Part shown: piece after piece, positions 37,248 to 45,922 of the stretch
Layout: every line of letters begins with the position of its first letter
Numbering within the stretch: the stretch's first letter is position 1
Assembly: GCA_002500505.1 (NCBI GenBank)
Contig: DLRM01000011.1
Coordinates: 1-64,000 of the forward strand
Length of the DNA stretch: 64,000 nucleotides
Origin: Planctomycetes bacterium UBA7888
GTDB lineage: Bacteria; Planctomycetota; UBA1135
Direction: 5' to 3'
Program-made: the position numbers and the translations under genes
Notes under the pieces: generated by a model
The model's database searches: none
Told to the model about the DNA's origin: nothing
Seen by the model: only the letters and a program-made list of their open reading frames with translations

Positions 37248-37627
37248 GCTAACCCGGCTTCTGCCAACAAGTCATCAAGCGCACGCTCAACCCTTTCACC
37301 CGTTCCAGGCGAAAAGATGATTTCCATTCCCGGCACAGCCAACTCGCGCAAGCGGCGAAGGGTCGGCGGGGGAATCTTGGGGAGTTCGCCCCCAGTGGGC
37401 GAGTAATACCCAATACGTGCAATACGGCGCATCCCTTCAGAACGACCAGCGGCAATTCCATTGGCTATTGGGTCCTGATCCAAACTTGAATCTTCGTACT
37501 GCAAAAGGCAGCCACGAAAAACACGGCCATCATCTCCCTTTACGGTGCAACCCGCAATGGGAACATCCAGTACGCGAGAAGTGGCAGCTGCCTGCTCTGC
37601 GACAGCGACGAGGTTGCGGTCATCCAT
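37244..37627 (-). CDS. Cytidine-deaminase-like protein lacking catalytic residues
   Basis: A 127-residue protein with the strand-loop layout of cytidine deaminase (GCTVKGDDGRVFRGCLLQY, then IGYYSPTGGELPKIPPPTLRRLRELA). Where active enzymes carry the CAE and PCGxC zinc motifs, this has DQDPIANGI and SPTGGELPKI, so the zinc Cys residues and catalytic Glu are missing. It is likely a non-catalytic homologue. It overlaps ligA by ATGA, and is preceded at 16 bases by a membrane protein gene. Confidence 0.65.
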   Translation of the reverse strand: MDDRNLVAVAEQAAATSRVLDVPIAGCTVKGDDGRVFRGCLLQYEDSSLDQDPIANGIAAGRSEGMRRIARIGYYSPTGGELPKIPPPTLRRLRELAVPGMEIIFSPGTGERVERALDDLLAEAGLA

Positions 37628-37643
37628 TGAGGTACAGAATAGC

Positions 37644-38132
37644 TTATCGCTCCTTCGGAATGGCCTGACTTAAGGCCTTTGCAAGCTGTTCGGGCTGACC
37701 AGAACTCAGCCATAATCCCTTCTGCCCTTTGAGGCCGACCACAATCCCCGCAGCCGCGCCAGACAGGTAAACCGTAACCCCAGGAGATTTTTTCACCGCC
37801 CAACCTTTGCGGGCAACTCCCCAAGGATAACTCATGTGAACTCGCCAACCTTCGACTTCAGGTTTGGGGTAAAGCTTCCCCTTAAAGGGGGCCATCCGAA
37901 CCCACAACCCATCCGGACGAACTTCGGTCAGCAAACATGTTGCACGAATCCACCACCAAAAGAGCATGGCCATCAACCCAAGAGTCAGGGTAAGCCAAGG
38001 AGAAACCGGCACTAGCCCAAAAGCAGCAACAAAAATTGCCATCATGAGCAAGCTCACAATCCGAACAACTGCCGCAGAAGGTCGTTGAATTTCGGTGAAG
38101 AGGGGCTCCCCGGCCTGCTCCTGATTTTCCAT
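37644..38132 (-). CDS. Two-TM membrane protein of unknown function
   Basis: A 162-residue protein with two adjacent hydrophobic helices (about residues 24-41 and 44-62) followed by a soluble beta-rich domain (VRMAPFKGKLYPKPEVEGWRV... GVTVYLSGAAAGIVVGLKG) that could be PH-like. No specific family recognised. It probably belongs to the operon with the deaminase-like gene and ligA. Confidence 0.65.
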   Translation of the reverse strand: MENQEQAGEPLFTEIQRPSAAVVRIVSLLMMAIFVAAFGLVPVSPWLTLTLGLMAMLFWWWIRATCLLTEVRPDGLWVRMAPFKGKLYPKPEVEGWRVHMSYPWGVARKGWAVKKSPGVTVYLSGAAAGIVVGLKGQKGLWLSSGQPEQLAKALSQAIPKER

Positions 38133-38157
38133 ACCGGTGATTTTATAGCCGCTTTCT

Positions 38158-38583
38158 TCATTCCTTTACCATCTTTACATCCTTGTTTCTCGCTAGTGGC
38201 TGATAGCCCGCAAACGGCACGCGATTCGTGCACCGCCGAATCCCTGTCACAGGATCCTCTCTCTCTTCGGGGGCAACCTGGACCAGAGCCAAGTTCCCTT
38301 CAAGCTCATTTGGTTCCATGGAAACTGCGCCCTCGGTGTCAAGCCCTAAGACCTGCAAGACATATTTGGCCCTCGGAAGGCCCCGTTCTGACCAATGCAG
38401 GCTGTCCCAACAGGCGGTTTTGCCCACCATTTCCCCCGCAACGACCTCCCAACGAATCCCCCACCGTATGTGCCCGGACGGGCTTTGGCTTTCCCTCACT
38501 TCGGCCACTTTGCACTCATATTCCCCAGGGGGAACAGCTCGCAAGTCCTCGATGTCGCTCACAGACGTAAAATCAATCTTCAT
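38158..38583 (-). CDS. DUF669-like small protein
   Basis: A 141-residue soluble protein. The N-terminal PPGEYECKVAEVRESQSPSG and central WDSLHWSERGLPRAKYVLQVLGL resemble phage-type DUF669/ssDNA-handling proteins, but no phage genes surround it. ATG 38583 is preferred over an upstream start because AGGAT precedes it at usable spacing. Function unknown. It is divergent from the AGCS transporter and could be a domesticated phage gene. Confidence 0.6.
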   Translation of the reverse strand: MKIDFTSVSDIEDLRAVPPGEYECKVAEVRESQSPSGHIRWGIRWEVVAGEMVGKTACWDSLHWSERGLPRAKYVLQVLGLDTEGAVSMEPNELEGNLALVQVAPEEREDPVTGIRRCTNRVPFAGYQPLARNKDVKMVKE

Positions 38584-38730
38584 GTTCAATCCTATGGTTT
38601 CCGAGCCCGGCCCACCCAGGCTTTTCAAAGAAAACGGCCTCCCCTCGCCAGCGCTACATCCCTTTCAGTACTAAAAAAATCCGGACCATTTGCTCAAAAG
38701 TCCCCTCGCCGCCACAATCGTCCTCTGACC

Positions 38731-40299
38731 ATGAAGCCACTCCAACGCCTTCTCCCCCTTCTCTTCGCTTTATTTGCCCCCTCGACTCTTTTCGCCCAAG
38801 AGGCTGTCAAGAACGAAAACTTTGCCACATGGGTGGACGATAAAGCTGGCTGGGTCGTTGAGAAAATTGAGTCCGCTTTTTTCTACCCAATCTATACGAC
38901 CGACGACGGAACAATAATTCCCCTAGTGGTCGCTTGGCTCGTTGTTGGAGCTGTCATCTTCACCCTCAGAATGGGCTTCATCAACATTCGCGCCTTCAAG
39001 CACGCAATTGACATTACGCGCGGCAAGTTCGACAACCCGAACGATGAAGGCGAAGTCAGCCACTTCCAAGCTCTTGCCTCTGCTCTCTCCGCCACAGTTG
39101 GCCTTGGCAACATTGCTGGAGTCGCCATTGCAGTAAGCCTTGGTGGCCCTGGTGCGATTTTCTGGATGATCGTAGCCGGCTTCCTTGGGATGTCTTCCAA
39201 ATTTGTTGAATGTACGCTTGGTCAGAAATATCGCGAAACGCGGCCGGACGGTCACATCATGGGTGGTGCGATGTACTACCTTCAAAACGGCATGGCTGAT
39301 TTTGGGAAGAATGCGGGTGGCATGATTTATCGCCCTCTCGGTAAATTCTTAGCGGTTACTTTTGCCTTCATTTGCATTGGCGCCTCTTTTGGAGGCGGGA
39401 ACACTTTTCAAGTCAATCAATCCCTGAACGCCCTGCAGGAAACGGCACCATGGTTAGCAGAAAACCGATGGGTTTACGGCCTAATTATGGCCAGCTTAAC
39501 TGGAGTTGTGATTATTGGAGGAATCAAGAGGATTGCACATACGGCTGAAAAAATCGTTCCTCTGATGTGCGCCATTTATGTGGCCTCCTGTCTGTTCATT
39601 CTTTTCCGACATTTCGGTGAAATCCCAAGTGCGATATCAAAGATATTTCATAGTGCATTCAACCCTGGTGCCGCTTGGGGCGGATTCATTGGGGTCTTGG
39701 TCACTGGTTTCAAACGCGCCGCGTTTTCAAATGAAGCCGGTGTTGGCTCGGCAGCAATTGCCCACAGTGCGGCACGAACGGAATACCCTGTACGAGAAGG
39801 AATCGTGGCGCTACTCGAACCCTTCATTGACACCATTGTCGTTTGCACGATGACTGGCTTAGTCATTGTTATTACAGGTCATTACGAAGGTGGCTCCATG
39901 GCCGAAATTGCTGCACCCTTTGCTGCTAAGGCCAATGGAGCGGGACTGACATCAGCTGTTTTCGCTTCGGAAATTAGCTGGTTCCCTTACATCCTTTCAG
40001 GGGCGGTTGTGCTGTTTGCTTTCTCGACCATGATTTCCTGGTCTTACTACGGCGAACGATGCTGGGCATGGTTATTCGGCGATGGAGCCTCCATGCTTTA
40101 CCGGGTTATTTTCGTGTTCATGGTCTTCTTGGGATCCATCATTACCTCAAAAAATGTGTTGGACTTCGGGGACCTCATGATCCTAGGAATGGCCTTCCCA
40201 AATGTCTTGGGACTCGTCTTCTTGATGGGTGGCGTCCGACGAGATTTAAATTCTTATATGGAAAAGTTGAAAAAAGGGGACTTCATCGAGTACAAGTAG
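38731..40299 (+). CDS. Sodium:alanine symporter (AGCS) family transporter
   Basis: A 522-residue integral membrane protein. An N-terminal signal-like segment (PLLFALFAPSTLFAQ) is followed by the AGCS core: FHFQALASALSATVGLGNIAGVA-type stretch (here HFQALASALSATVGLGNI), GAIFWMIVAGFLGMSSKF, and AAFSNEAGVGSAAIAHSAA. About eleven membrane helices. It imports small neutral amino acids with Na+. ATG 38731 is chosen since the longer frame runs into the divergent gene. It is followed 4 bases later by a small one-TM protein. Confidence 0.93.
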   Translation: MKPLQRLLPLLFALFAPSTLFAQEAVKNENFATWVDDKAGWVVEKIESAFFYPIYTTDDGTIIPLVVAWLVVGAVIFTLRMGFINIRAFKHAIDITRGKFDNPNDEGEVSHFQALASALSATVGLGNIAGVAIAVSLGGPGAIFWMIVAGFLGMSSKFVECTLGQKYRETRPDGHIMGGAMYYLQNGMADFGKNAGGMIYRPLGKFLAVTFAFICIGASFGGGNTFQVNQSLNALQETAPWLAENRWVYGLIMASLTGVVIIGGIKRIAHTAEKIVPLMCAIYVASCLFILFRHFGEIPSAISKIFHSAFNPGAAWGGFIGVLVTGFKRAAFSNEAGVGSAAIAHSAARTEYPVREGIVALLEPFIDTIVVCTMTGLVIVITGHYEGGSMAEIAAPFAAKANGAGLTSAVFASEISWFPYILSGAVVLFAFSTMISWSYYGERCWAWLFGDGASMLYRVIFVFMVFLGSIITSKNVLDFGDLMILGMAFPNVLGLVFLMGGVRRDLNSYMEKLKKGDFIEYK

Positions 40300-40303
40300 C
40301 CGC

Positions 40304-40507
40304 GTGACGGCATTTGGACCCCCCTCGCAACTCGCTACCCCCGCAGTACTTGCGGTGGTCTCGGTCGAGTCCGAGCCCACACCCAGTTCGTCCGTCGAGC
40401 TGAACCCCTTCGGCGCCACCTTCACCACCTTGACTTGGATTGTCCTGGTCGCCCTGAATGCCTGGTGTTTCCGAAAGCTTTTGAAGCGAACTCCGGCGAA
40501 GACATAA
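40304..40507 (+). CDS. Small single-TM protein downstream of AGCS transporter
   Basis: A 67-residue ORF starting at GTG four bases after the transporter stop. The N-terminal half is Pro/Ser-rich, and one hydrophobic helix (TLTWIVLVALNAWCF) is followed by a basic tail (RKLLKRTPAKT), suggesting a type I/II one-pass membrane peptide. Tight coupling hints at an accessory subunit of the transporter; small partners are known for other Na+ amino-acid carriers. It ends before a plausible terminator, supporting a real gene. Confidence 0.6.
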   Translation: MTAFGPPSQLATPAVLAVVSVESEPTPSSSVELNPFGATFTTLTWIVLVALNAWCFRKLLKRTPAKT

Positions 40508-40519
40508 CTGCCAAAGCGT

Positions 40520-40542
40520 AACTCTTTTAAGAAAAAAGGGTT
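40520..40542 (+). terminator. Probable terminator of the AGCS operon
   Basis: AACTCTTTT pairs with AAAAGGGTT (one G-U) across a five-base A/G-rich loop, with a T5 run seven bases... after the stem (40546-40550). It sits between the small TM gene and the HPt gene. Moderately stable. Confidence 0.5.
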
Positions 40543-40595
40543 CCGTTTTTCCAATTTCCTATAAAGGCTGAGAGCTTCTACGCCGAAAAAGGGGT

Positions 40596-40970
40596 GTGCA
40601 AGACCTCCCCTCACCTGTTGATTTCAACCGATTTGCGGAAATTCGCGATTTGTTAGGCGAAGAAACCTGCTCCCTGTACGAGGAGTTCTTCTCCGAAATC
40701 CCGGAACACCTGGAGTCCCTACATCGCTCGATTCACTCTCGCCAGTTTCAGATAGTTGAAGAAACTGCGCACAGTCTTTCTGGATCCAGCGGCAGCATTG
40801 GTGCCATGTATGTTGAAAAAGTAGCTCGAGGCCTGGAACGACGCGCCCATGGAGAAAACTTTAGTGATGCAGGTCGCGTACTCCTTCGTTTAGAAGTTGA
40901 GATTGCAAGGCTCCGTCACTTTTTAGAAAAGAGGGGCTTGATTCCAGAAAATTCAGACCTTGCAGCCTAA
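40596..40970 (+). CDS. Stand-alone HPt-domain protein
   Basis: A 124-residue helical protein with the histidine phosphotransfer motif AHSLSGSSGSIGA (His59 as phospho-acceptor; consensus AHxLKGxxxxxGA). It starts at GTG 40596 and its end overlaps the convergent DegT gene by 18 bases. No histidine kinase or typical receiver partner adjoins it, so it is an orphan phosphorelay component. Confidence 0.85.
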   Translation: MQDLPSPVDFNRFAEIRDLLGEETCSLYEEFFSEIPEHLESLHRSIHSRQFQIVEETAHSLSGSSGSIGAMYVEKVARGLERRAHGENFSDAGRVLLRLEVEIARLRHFLEKRGLIPENSDLAA

Positions 40971-42077
40971 GAAGGCTGCGATGCCAGCAACAACCTCTTC
41001 TCGTTGCTCCGCAGTCACTCCAGGATAAATCGGTAAGGCCAAGACTTCTTCTGCCGCTCGTTCAGATTCAGGAAGCATCCCTTTGGCGCCGCCGAGGTCG
41101 GCGAAACAAGGTTGGAGGTGAAGCGGCAGTGGATAGTAAACGGCGCTCCCAATTTCGCGTTTTTGCAAAAAGGCACGAAGCTCATCACGTTGCCCCGGAA
41201 TGCGGCAAACAAATTGGTGCCAGACATGGCCAAGGTGCCTGGCCGGTGGCCGAACAGCCCCTTCCGCCTCCGTGCAGCCAATTTCCGAAAGAAGTTGGGT
41301 GTAGTGTTCAGCACCCTCGGCTCGCGCGGCATTGTAAACCGGAAGCTGTGGCAGGCGAGCGAGCAACGCAGCCGCCTGCAAAGTATCGTGCCGGAAATTA
41401 AAGCCAACGTCATCGTGGTAATACTGACGCCCGCCCCCATGTTCCTTGAGGTGACGAATGTGTTCAGCAACGGCGGAGTCGTTTGTACTCACAAAGCCCG
41501 CATCCCCGCATGCACCCAAATTTTTTGTAGGGAAGCAAGAGAAACCCGCAACTAAGCCCAAGCCCCCACAAGGGCCATCGACAGAAACTGCACCAACAGC
41601 CTGTGCAGAATCTTCTACGATGGGAATGTCACCTGCAACAGCGCGCAAAGCGGAAATGTCAGCGGGGCGACCGTACAAATGAACCGGCATGATGGCACGC
41701 GTGCGTTCCGTGATGCGCTCCGAAACCGAGTTCGGTTCGAGACAAAAAGTTTGGGGACTAATGTCGGCAAAAATGGGGGTCGCCCCAATACGTGAAACTG
41801 CGCCAGCGGTCGCAAAAAATGTGAAGGCTGGAAGGATGACCTCATCACCTGCACAAACACCGGCTGCTCGCAAAGCAAGCACCAAAGCATCCGAACCATT
41901 CGAGCAGGCAACCACATGGGCGACTCCTAAGTAATCAGCAAGCGCAATCTCCAGCTCCCCCACTTCGGGACCATTGATGAAACCACCGTGCTCCAGCACA
42001 GTTGCCCACCGCTTCAAAAGTTCAGCCTTCTCGGTCTCGCCGAGGTTATATCCAATGTCGAAGAAGGGGATTGCCAT
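40953..42077 (-). CDS. DegT/DnrJ/EryC1/StrS-family sugar aminotransferase
   Basis: A 374-residue PLP-dependent enzyme. CSNGSDALVLALRAAG, VEDSAQAVGA and FSCFPTKNLGACGDAG with PLP Lys185 are typical. It transfers an amino group to a keto-sugar nucleotide for surface glycan synthesis. Six bases separate it from the tonB-like gene upstream on the same strand. Confidence 0.93.
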   Translation of the reverse strand: MAIPFFDIGYNLGETEKAELLKRWATVLEHGGFINGPEVGELEIALADYLGVAHVVACSNGSDALVLALRAAGVCAGDEVILPAFTFFATAGAVSRIGATPIFADISPQTFCLEPNSVSERITERTRAIMPVHLYGRPADISALRAVAGDIPIVEDSAQAVGAVSVDGPCGGLGLVAGFSCFPTKNLGACGDAGFVSTNDSAVAEHIRHLKEHGGGRQYYHDDVGFNFRHDTLQAAALLARLPQLPVYNAARAEGAEHYTQLLSEIGCTEAEGAVRPPARHLGHVWHQFVCRIPGQRDELRAFLQKREIGSAVYYPLPLHLQPCFADLGGAKGMLPESERAAEEVLALPIYPGVTAEQREEVVAGIAAFLGCKV

Positions 42078-42083
42078 GATGGT

Positions 42084-42686
42084 CTAGAGCTGAAAGCGTA
42101 TCTGCACCGTGGTTCTGGAGGGAAAAGAGCCAAAAGAATCTTCTGCGGGCAGGAAATGCCATTGGGCAACCGCCTTCAATGAAGACTGGTCGAGGACATC
42201 GTGGCTGGAACTCTTTTGGATTCCCAAGTCCTCTACCGCACCATTTGCGCCAACGATTACCCACAAACGCACGACCCCTTCCAACTTCAAACGAACGGCT
42301 GACCGCGGGTAAATGGGCGGCGGGCAAGCCTCGGGGTCGGGTTCTGCTTCTACGCGACCAGAGGAAACCGAAACAAAAGAAGGAACCGCAATCTCCAGCT
42401 CCGTTTCTTCAAAAGGAGCCTCTTCCCACTCCACGAGCCGTGGTTCGGGAACTTCAGGGGGAAGCACTTCAAGCAAGGGCACCTCGCGTTCCGGGCTCAC
42501 CACCGAATCAGGACGAAACTGAACTTCAAAGGTAGGTGGAACCTGCACAGCCGGGGATTCGAAAAAAATCCAATTCCAAATACCCAGAGCCGCTCCACCA
42601 AGCACCGCAGTATGTAAAACCCCCGAGAGAAGGGAGGCCTTTCCCAACAAGGGGAGCGACCATGGGGATTGGGGAATGCGAGCCAT
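42084..42686 (-). CDS. TonB-like energy transducer
   Basis: A 200-residue protein with an N-terminal membrane anchor (SLLSGVLHTAVLGGAALGIW), a Pro/Glu-rich periplasmic spacer (residues about 55-105) and a C-terminal TonB domain (PPIYPRSAVRLKLEGVVRLWV, AVAQWHFLPA). Eight bases downstream of the TonB-dependent receptor gene, so the pair probably work together. Confidence 0.88.
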   Translation of the reverse strand: MARIPQSPWSLPLLGKASLLSGVLHTAVLGGAALGIWNWIFFESPAVQVPPTFEVQFRPDSVVSPEREVPLLEVLPPEVPEPRLVEWEEAPFEETELEIAVPSFVSVSSGRVEAEPDPEACPPPIYPRSAVRLKLEGVVRLWVIVGANGAVEDLGIQKSSSHDVLDQSSLKAVAQWHFLPAEDSFGSFPSRTTVQIRFQL

Positions 42687-42694
42687 ATTGCCAA

Positions 42695-44755
42695 TCAGTA
42701 TGACATATCTAAAACAACTGCAACGCTCCGACCAGAGCCGTTAATTCCTGACCCGTGGACCCGGTACTCCTCGTCGGTGAGGTTTTCCAGTTGGAGGCTA
42801 AGGCTCACATCCTCAGAAAGGCGCCAACCCGTGCCAAGGCCAAACAGCATAAAGGCGGGAGTTCCGCCAGAGGGAATTCGAGAAGTATCCCGTTCATCAC
42901 GGAAGGAAAGCTTGTCGGCGTCCCCCATTGTCCAAGCCCAACCCTCGTACCAAAAGTTGCCGCCATTCATGGTACGTCGGGCCGAAATGTAAGCTTGAAG
43001 CGGCATCAAACGATCCACTGGTGCCGACACAATCGCCAAATCTTCAAAGACCACGCCATCGAAGCCCACGCGCTGATCCACTTCGCCATCCATCCAGCTT
43101 GCCATCACGCGCGCCTCCCACCCAGGGGCAAAACGCCAAGTCACATCCGCTTCCAAACCGTGCATCCAGCCATCGGCATTGTCTTTACCAACCTCGCTCC
43201 CAGAAGACTCCACCGGGGAACGAATAATCATGTCGCTCATCCAAGTTTGCCAGGCGGAAAGTTGCCAGGCCAAATTTTTCTCACGACCCTGTGTCCCGAC
43301 CTCGGCTTGCAAAAAATACTCTGGCTCTAAATCAAACTCTGGCGTTTCCACTACCGAAGTTTCATCTAAGGAAGTCAGGTCATACAAGCTTGGGTTTCGG
43401 AAACCCTGCGAAAGACCAACGAACACATTGCTGTCTTCACCAGTCCAACGAATCCCGCGAAGACTCCCGACAACACCATCCCAACTTCGACTCAGGGAAA
43501 CTTGGTTCCCCGTATCTGGATCTTCTACCGAATTCGCCACAATCCGAGCGCGAGTGGCCCGGAAACCTGGGACTACCGTCCAATCCTTCAACTGATACTC
43601 ACGCTGTAGGTACAAAGCGGCGGTATCTACCGTTGCGTCGTCAGCAATCGGGCCCTGAATAAACGGTGCCTGCAAAACGCCATCTCGCCATTCGTTTTTA
43701 AAGGAGTCCACCTTTTCGTGGTGCACTTCCGCACCCCAATCCCAACCACTGTCCGTTCCAAGACGTGCCAAAAAACCCCAATCGTCCACGGTGAAGCCCT
43801 GAATGTCCCGGCGCAACTGCCCTGACTTCAACCGTTCACGGTCCCGCGACTCGTCGGTCCGATGAAAACTCGCAGTCAGTTCACCACGGTCCATCAAACC
43901 ACCCGCATCTTCCCATTCGGCGCGCCCATAAACCAAATCGCTCGTTTGGTCATGTAATCTGTAATTCTCCGACCCCGGACTCGTCCCATTAAAAGAGATT
44001 GAATCCGTTGTTTTATGCGTGCGCGGCACATCGTCTTGGCGCACGGTTCGTGCGGCAAAAGTGAGATGGATTCCGGTGCTGGTCCAGCGGTCCATACGGA
44101 TATCGCCATCCAACTCGTCATAACCCGTACCAGGCTGTAATCCTGTGGGCTCACCAGCGGTCAAATCCCCAAATTCACGAGAAGTTGCCCCTGCCATTAG
44201 AGACCAGTCATCGTCTTGACTCCAGAACCCTTCGACCCGACCTGTCCAAGAACCCTCAGCACTCGCCCAGCGAGCATGGAGCCCATTTCCAGCCACCAAT
44301 CCTGCCCCCTCCTCTCCGCGCGGGCTGGAACGCGTTACGGCATTGACAGTTCCGCCAATGGCATCTGAGCCGTAAAGCACTGAATTCGGACCTCGGACAA
44401 GCTCAACTTGCTTCACAGTGAGGGGATCCACCGAAGTACTCCAATACTGGTTAGGCCCGGCACGAAATGCACTGTGATTCATACGCACCCCATCCACCAA
44501 GAGCACATTGTGGTACCCCGTCAGTCCTCGAATGTATGGGCTCGACTGCCCATAGGCGGTCTTTTGAACCAACACGCTTGGGAGTGCGCGTAAAGATTCG
44601 CTGAAACTACGAGCTGTGGCGAGATCCTCATACCCTAGAAGGGAAGTAGACCAAGGAAGTTCAAGAGAGTCCTGAGGGGTGGCTGTTGCCGTCACAACAA
44701 TCTCGTGCTGCGGAGAGGGCTCCTGGAGGAGACAGAATGCGGCGGCCACAATCAT
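42695..44755 (-). CDS. TonB-dependent outer-membrane receptor
   Basis: A 686-residue receptor. TonB-box-like EIVVTATAT, plug domain (SFSESLRALPSVLVQ, PYIRGLTGYHNVLLVDGVRMN, VELVRGPNSVLYGSDAIGGTVN), and a 22-strand barrel ending in an aromatic-rich terminus (VAVVLDMSY). The signal peptide is short because an in-frame stop lies two codons upstream of the only ATG. Substrate (cobalamin, siderophore or other) not evident. No Fur-like box seen upstream. Confidence 0.93.
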   Translation of the reverse strand: MIVAAAFCLLQEPSPQHEIVVTATATPQDSLELPWSTSLLGYEDLATARSFSESLRALPSVLVQKTAYGQSSPYIRGLTGYHNVLLVDGVRMNHSAFRAGPNQYWSTSVDPLTVKQVELVRGPNSVLYGSDAIGGTVNAVTRSSPRGEEGAGLVAGNGLHARWASAEGSWTGRVEGFWSQDDDWSLMAGATSREFGDLTAGEPTGLQPGTGYDELDGDIRMDRWTSTGIHLTFAARTVRQDDVPRTHKTTDSISFNGTSPGSENYRLHDQTSDLVYGRAEWEDAGGLMDRGELTASFHRTDESRDRERLKSGQLRRDIQGFTVDDWGFLARLGTDSGWDWGAEVHHEKVDSFKNEWRDGVLQAPFIQGPIADDATVDTAALYLQREYQLKDWTVVPGFRATRARIVANSVEDPDTGNQVSLSRSWDGVVGSLRGIRWTGEDSNVFVGLSQGFRNPSLYDLTSLDETSVVETPEFDLEPEYFLQAEVGTQGREKNLAWQLSAWQTWMSDMIIRSPVESSGSEVGKDNADGWMHGLEADVTWRFAPGWEARVMASWMDGEVDQRVGFDGVVFEDLAIVSAPVDRLMPLQAYISARRTMNGGNFWYEGWAWTMGDADKLSFRDERDTSRIPSGGTPAFMLFGLGTGWRLSEDVSLSLQLENLTDEEYRVHGSGINGSGRSVAVVLDMSY

Positions 44756-44846
44756 TCCGAGTCAAACGAGAACTGCCGCACAGAGTTCAGTTTGGAATCG
44801 TATTTTTCAATCCGTTTCCTCGCCCGCTTCGCAGCAAAATCTTGCC

Positions 44847-45692
44847 TCAAAGTGAAGCGCCCGACGGTCCGTCCAAAGTCCAACTCACAAGCTCGAAAAA
44901 TGGGGCCAGAGCAACCAAATCGGATATCACTTTTTCATCAAAGCCCTCTCCCATTTCAGCCACTTCATGTGCAGGCATTCGGCGGACCAGATCCAGCTGG
45001 GTTTCTCCAGGCCGCACCACGCCCGCTAAATCCCGCCAATCGCGGGAGTCCATTTGGCAAACAGGCCGCGCACCGCCGCGATTGAGCTCCAAATCAAACC
45101 CTTGCGCCTCTGCACAAGCGGCCACAATTTCAGATTGTCCAGAGCCGTCTTCCGCGCGCTTCAACAGTACATTCAAATCGTACCAAGCGCCTTCATCCAC
45201 TCGAAGGCCCCACCATGCTTCCTTCGCGTCCAGCCCCACCTGAAAGTGCAAATTATTCCGGGCCGAATCCAAATCCTTCCCTAGCTCCTTCCCCAAAAAC
45301 TTCTTTAGACTCGCCCGCGCTTTCTTATCACGGAAGAGCATCGTGCGTTGACGTCGCACTTTTTTCCCGTTGGTGTGGTGCGGGTTGTGCAGGCTCTCGC
45401 GCCGATCAAGTGCAATCCCAAGCCCCGCAAACTCCGCCTTCAGTTGGTCTCCCATTGCCTGAAGCCGATGGCGAATATCCAGCCGCCTCCCATTCCATTC
45501 AGGATCTCCTTGAAATCGAGGCTGGTAGAGCTCAAAGTCGGCGGCGGTGAACATGTCGGCGGCAGGATATCCCCGCCATTCCGAACTCAACCCATTTATA
45601 ACTGACTCGCAAGGACCCAAAACTTCTTGGTCTGCAACAGTGAGCCCATAAAAAAAGCGGCCCCAACGCAAGCGCCAGGACCGCAACTCCAT
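44847..45692 (-). CDS. Conserved-looking protein of unknown function
   Basis: A 281-residue soluble, charged protein. No signal peptide or TM segment. A central stretch (FTAADFELYQ, RHRLQAMGDQLKAEF, NNLHFQVGLDAKEAWWGLRV) has a layout faintly like the DUF1054 family, but this is not secure. ATG 45692 is preferred over the ATG six codons upstream because MELRSW begins the compact domain. It runs toward the TonB-dependent receptor gene. Confidence 0.6.
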   Translation of the reverse strand: MELRSWRLRWGRFFYGLTVADQEVLGPCESVINGLSSEWRGYPAADMFTAADFELYQPRFQGDPEWNGRRLDIRHRLQAMGDQLKAEFAGLGIALDRRESLHNPHHTNGKKVRRQRTMLFRDKKARASLKKFLGKELGKDLDSARNNLHFQVGLDAKEAWWGLRVDEGAWYDLNVLLKRAEDGSGQSEIVAACAEAQGFDLELNRGGARPVCQMDSRDWRDLAGVVRPGETQLDLVRRMPAHEVAEMGEGFDEKVISDLVALAPFFELVSWTLDGPSGASL

Positions 45693-45874
45693 CCCCTCAG
45701 ATGGCACCAATAATGGTGTTTTGAGGCTCAGTGGCCGCCGTAACCGGCGACAGGAGCAAAGTTTAGGGGGACTCTGGCGAAACGGAAGAGCAGGAGGGGG
45801 TGCTTTTTTTACTCTCTTCCAACAACTAAACTAACTTGGCACAAAGCCCCTAGCTTTTCAGGAATGCCCTTTCC

Positions 45875-45897
45875 AAAAAAAACTCTGCATTGCGGAG
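45875..45897 (-). terminator. Intrinsic terminator after typA
   Basis: On the minus strand CTCCGC-AAT-GCAGAG (one mismatch) is followed by eight Ts, 26 bases beyond the typA stop. Strong U-tract. The rest of the 45693-45922 gap shows no gene. Confidence 0.7.
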
Positions 45898-45922
45898 CCC
45901 AGCGGGGTCTACAAACGAAAAA

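Noticed and set aside
38158..38583. Prophage remnant around the DUF669-like gene
   Set aside because: No integrase, capsid, tail or attachment repeats nearby; neighbours are ordinary chromosomal genes.
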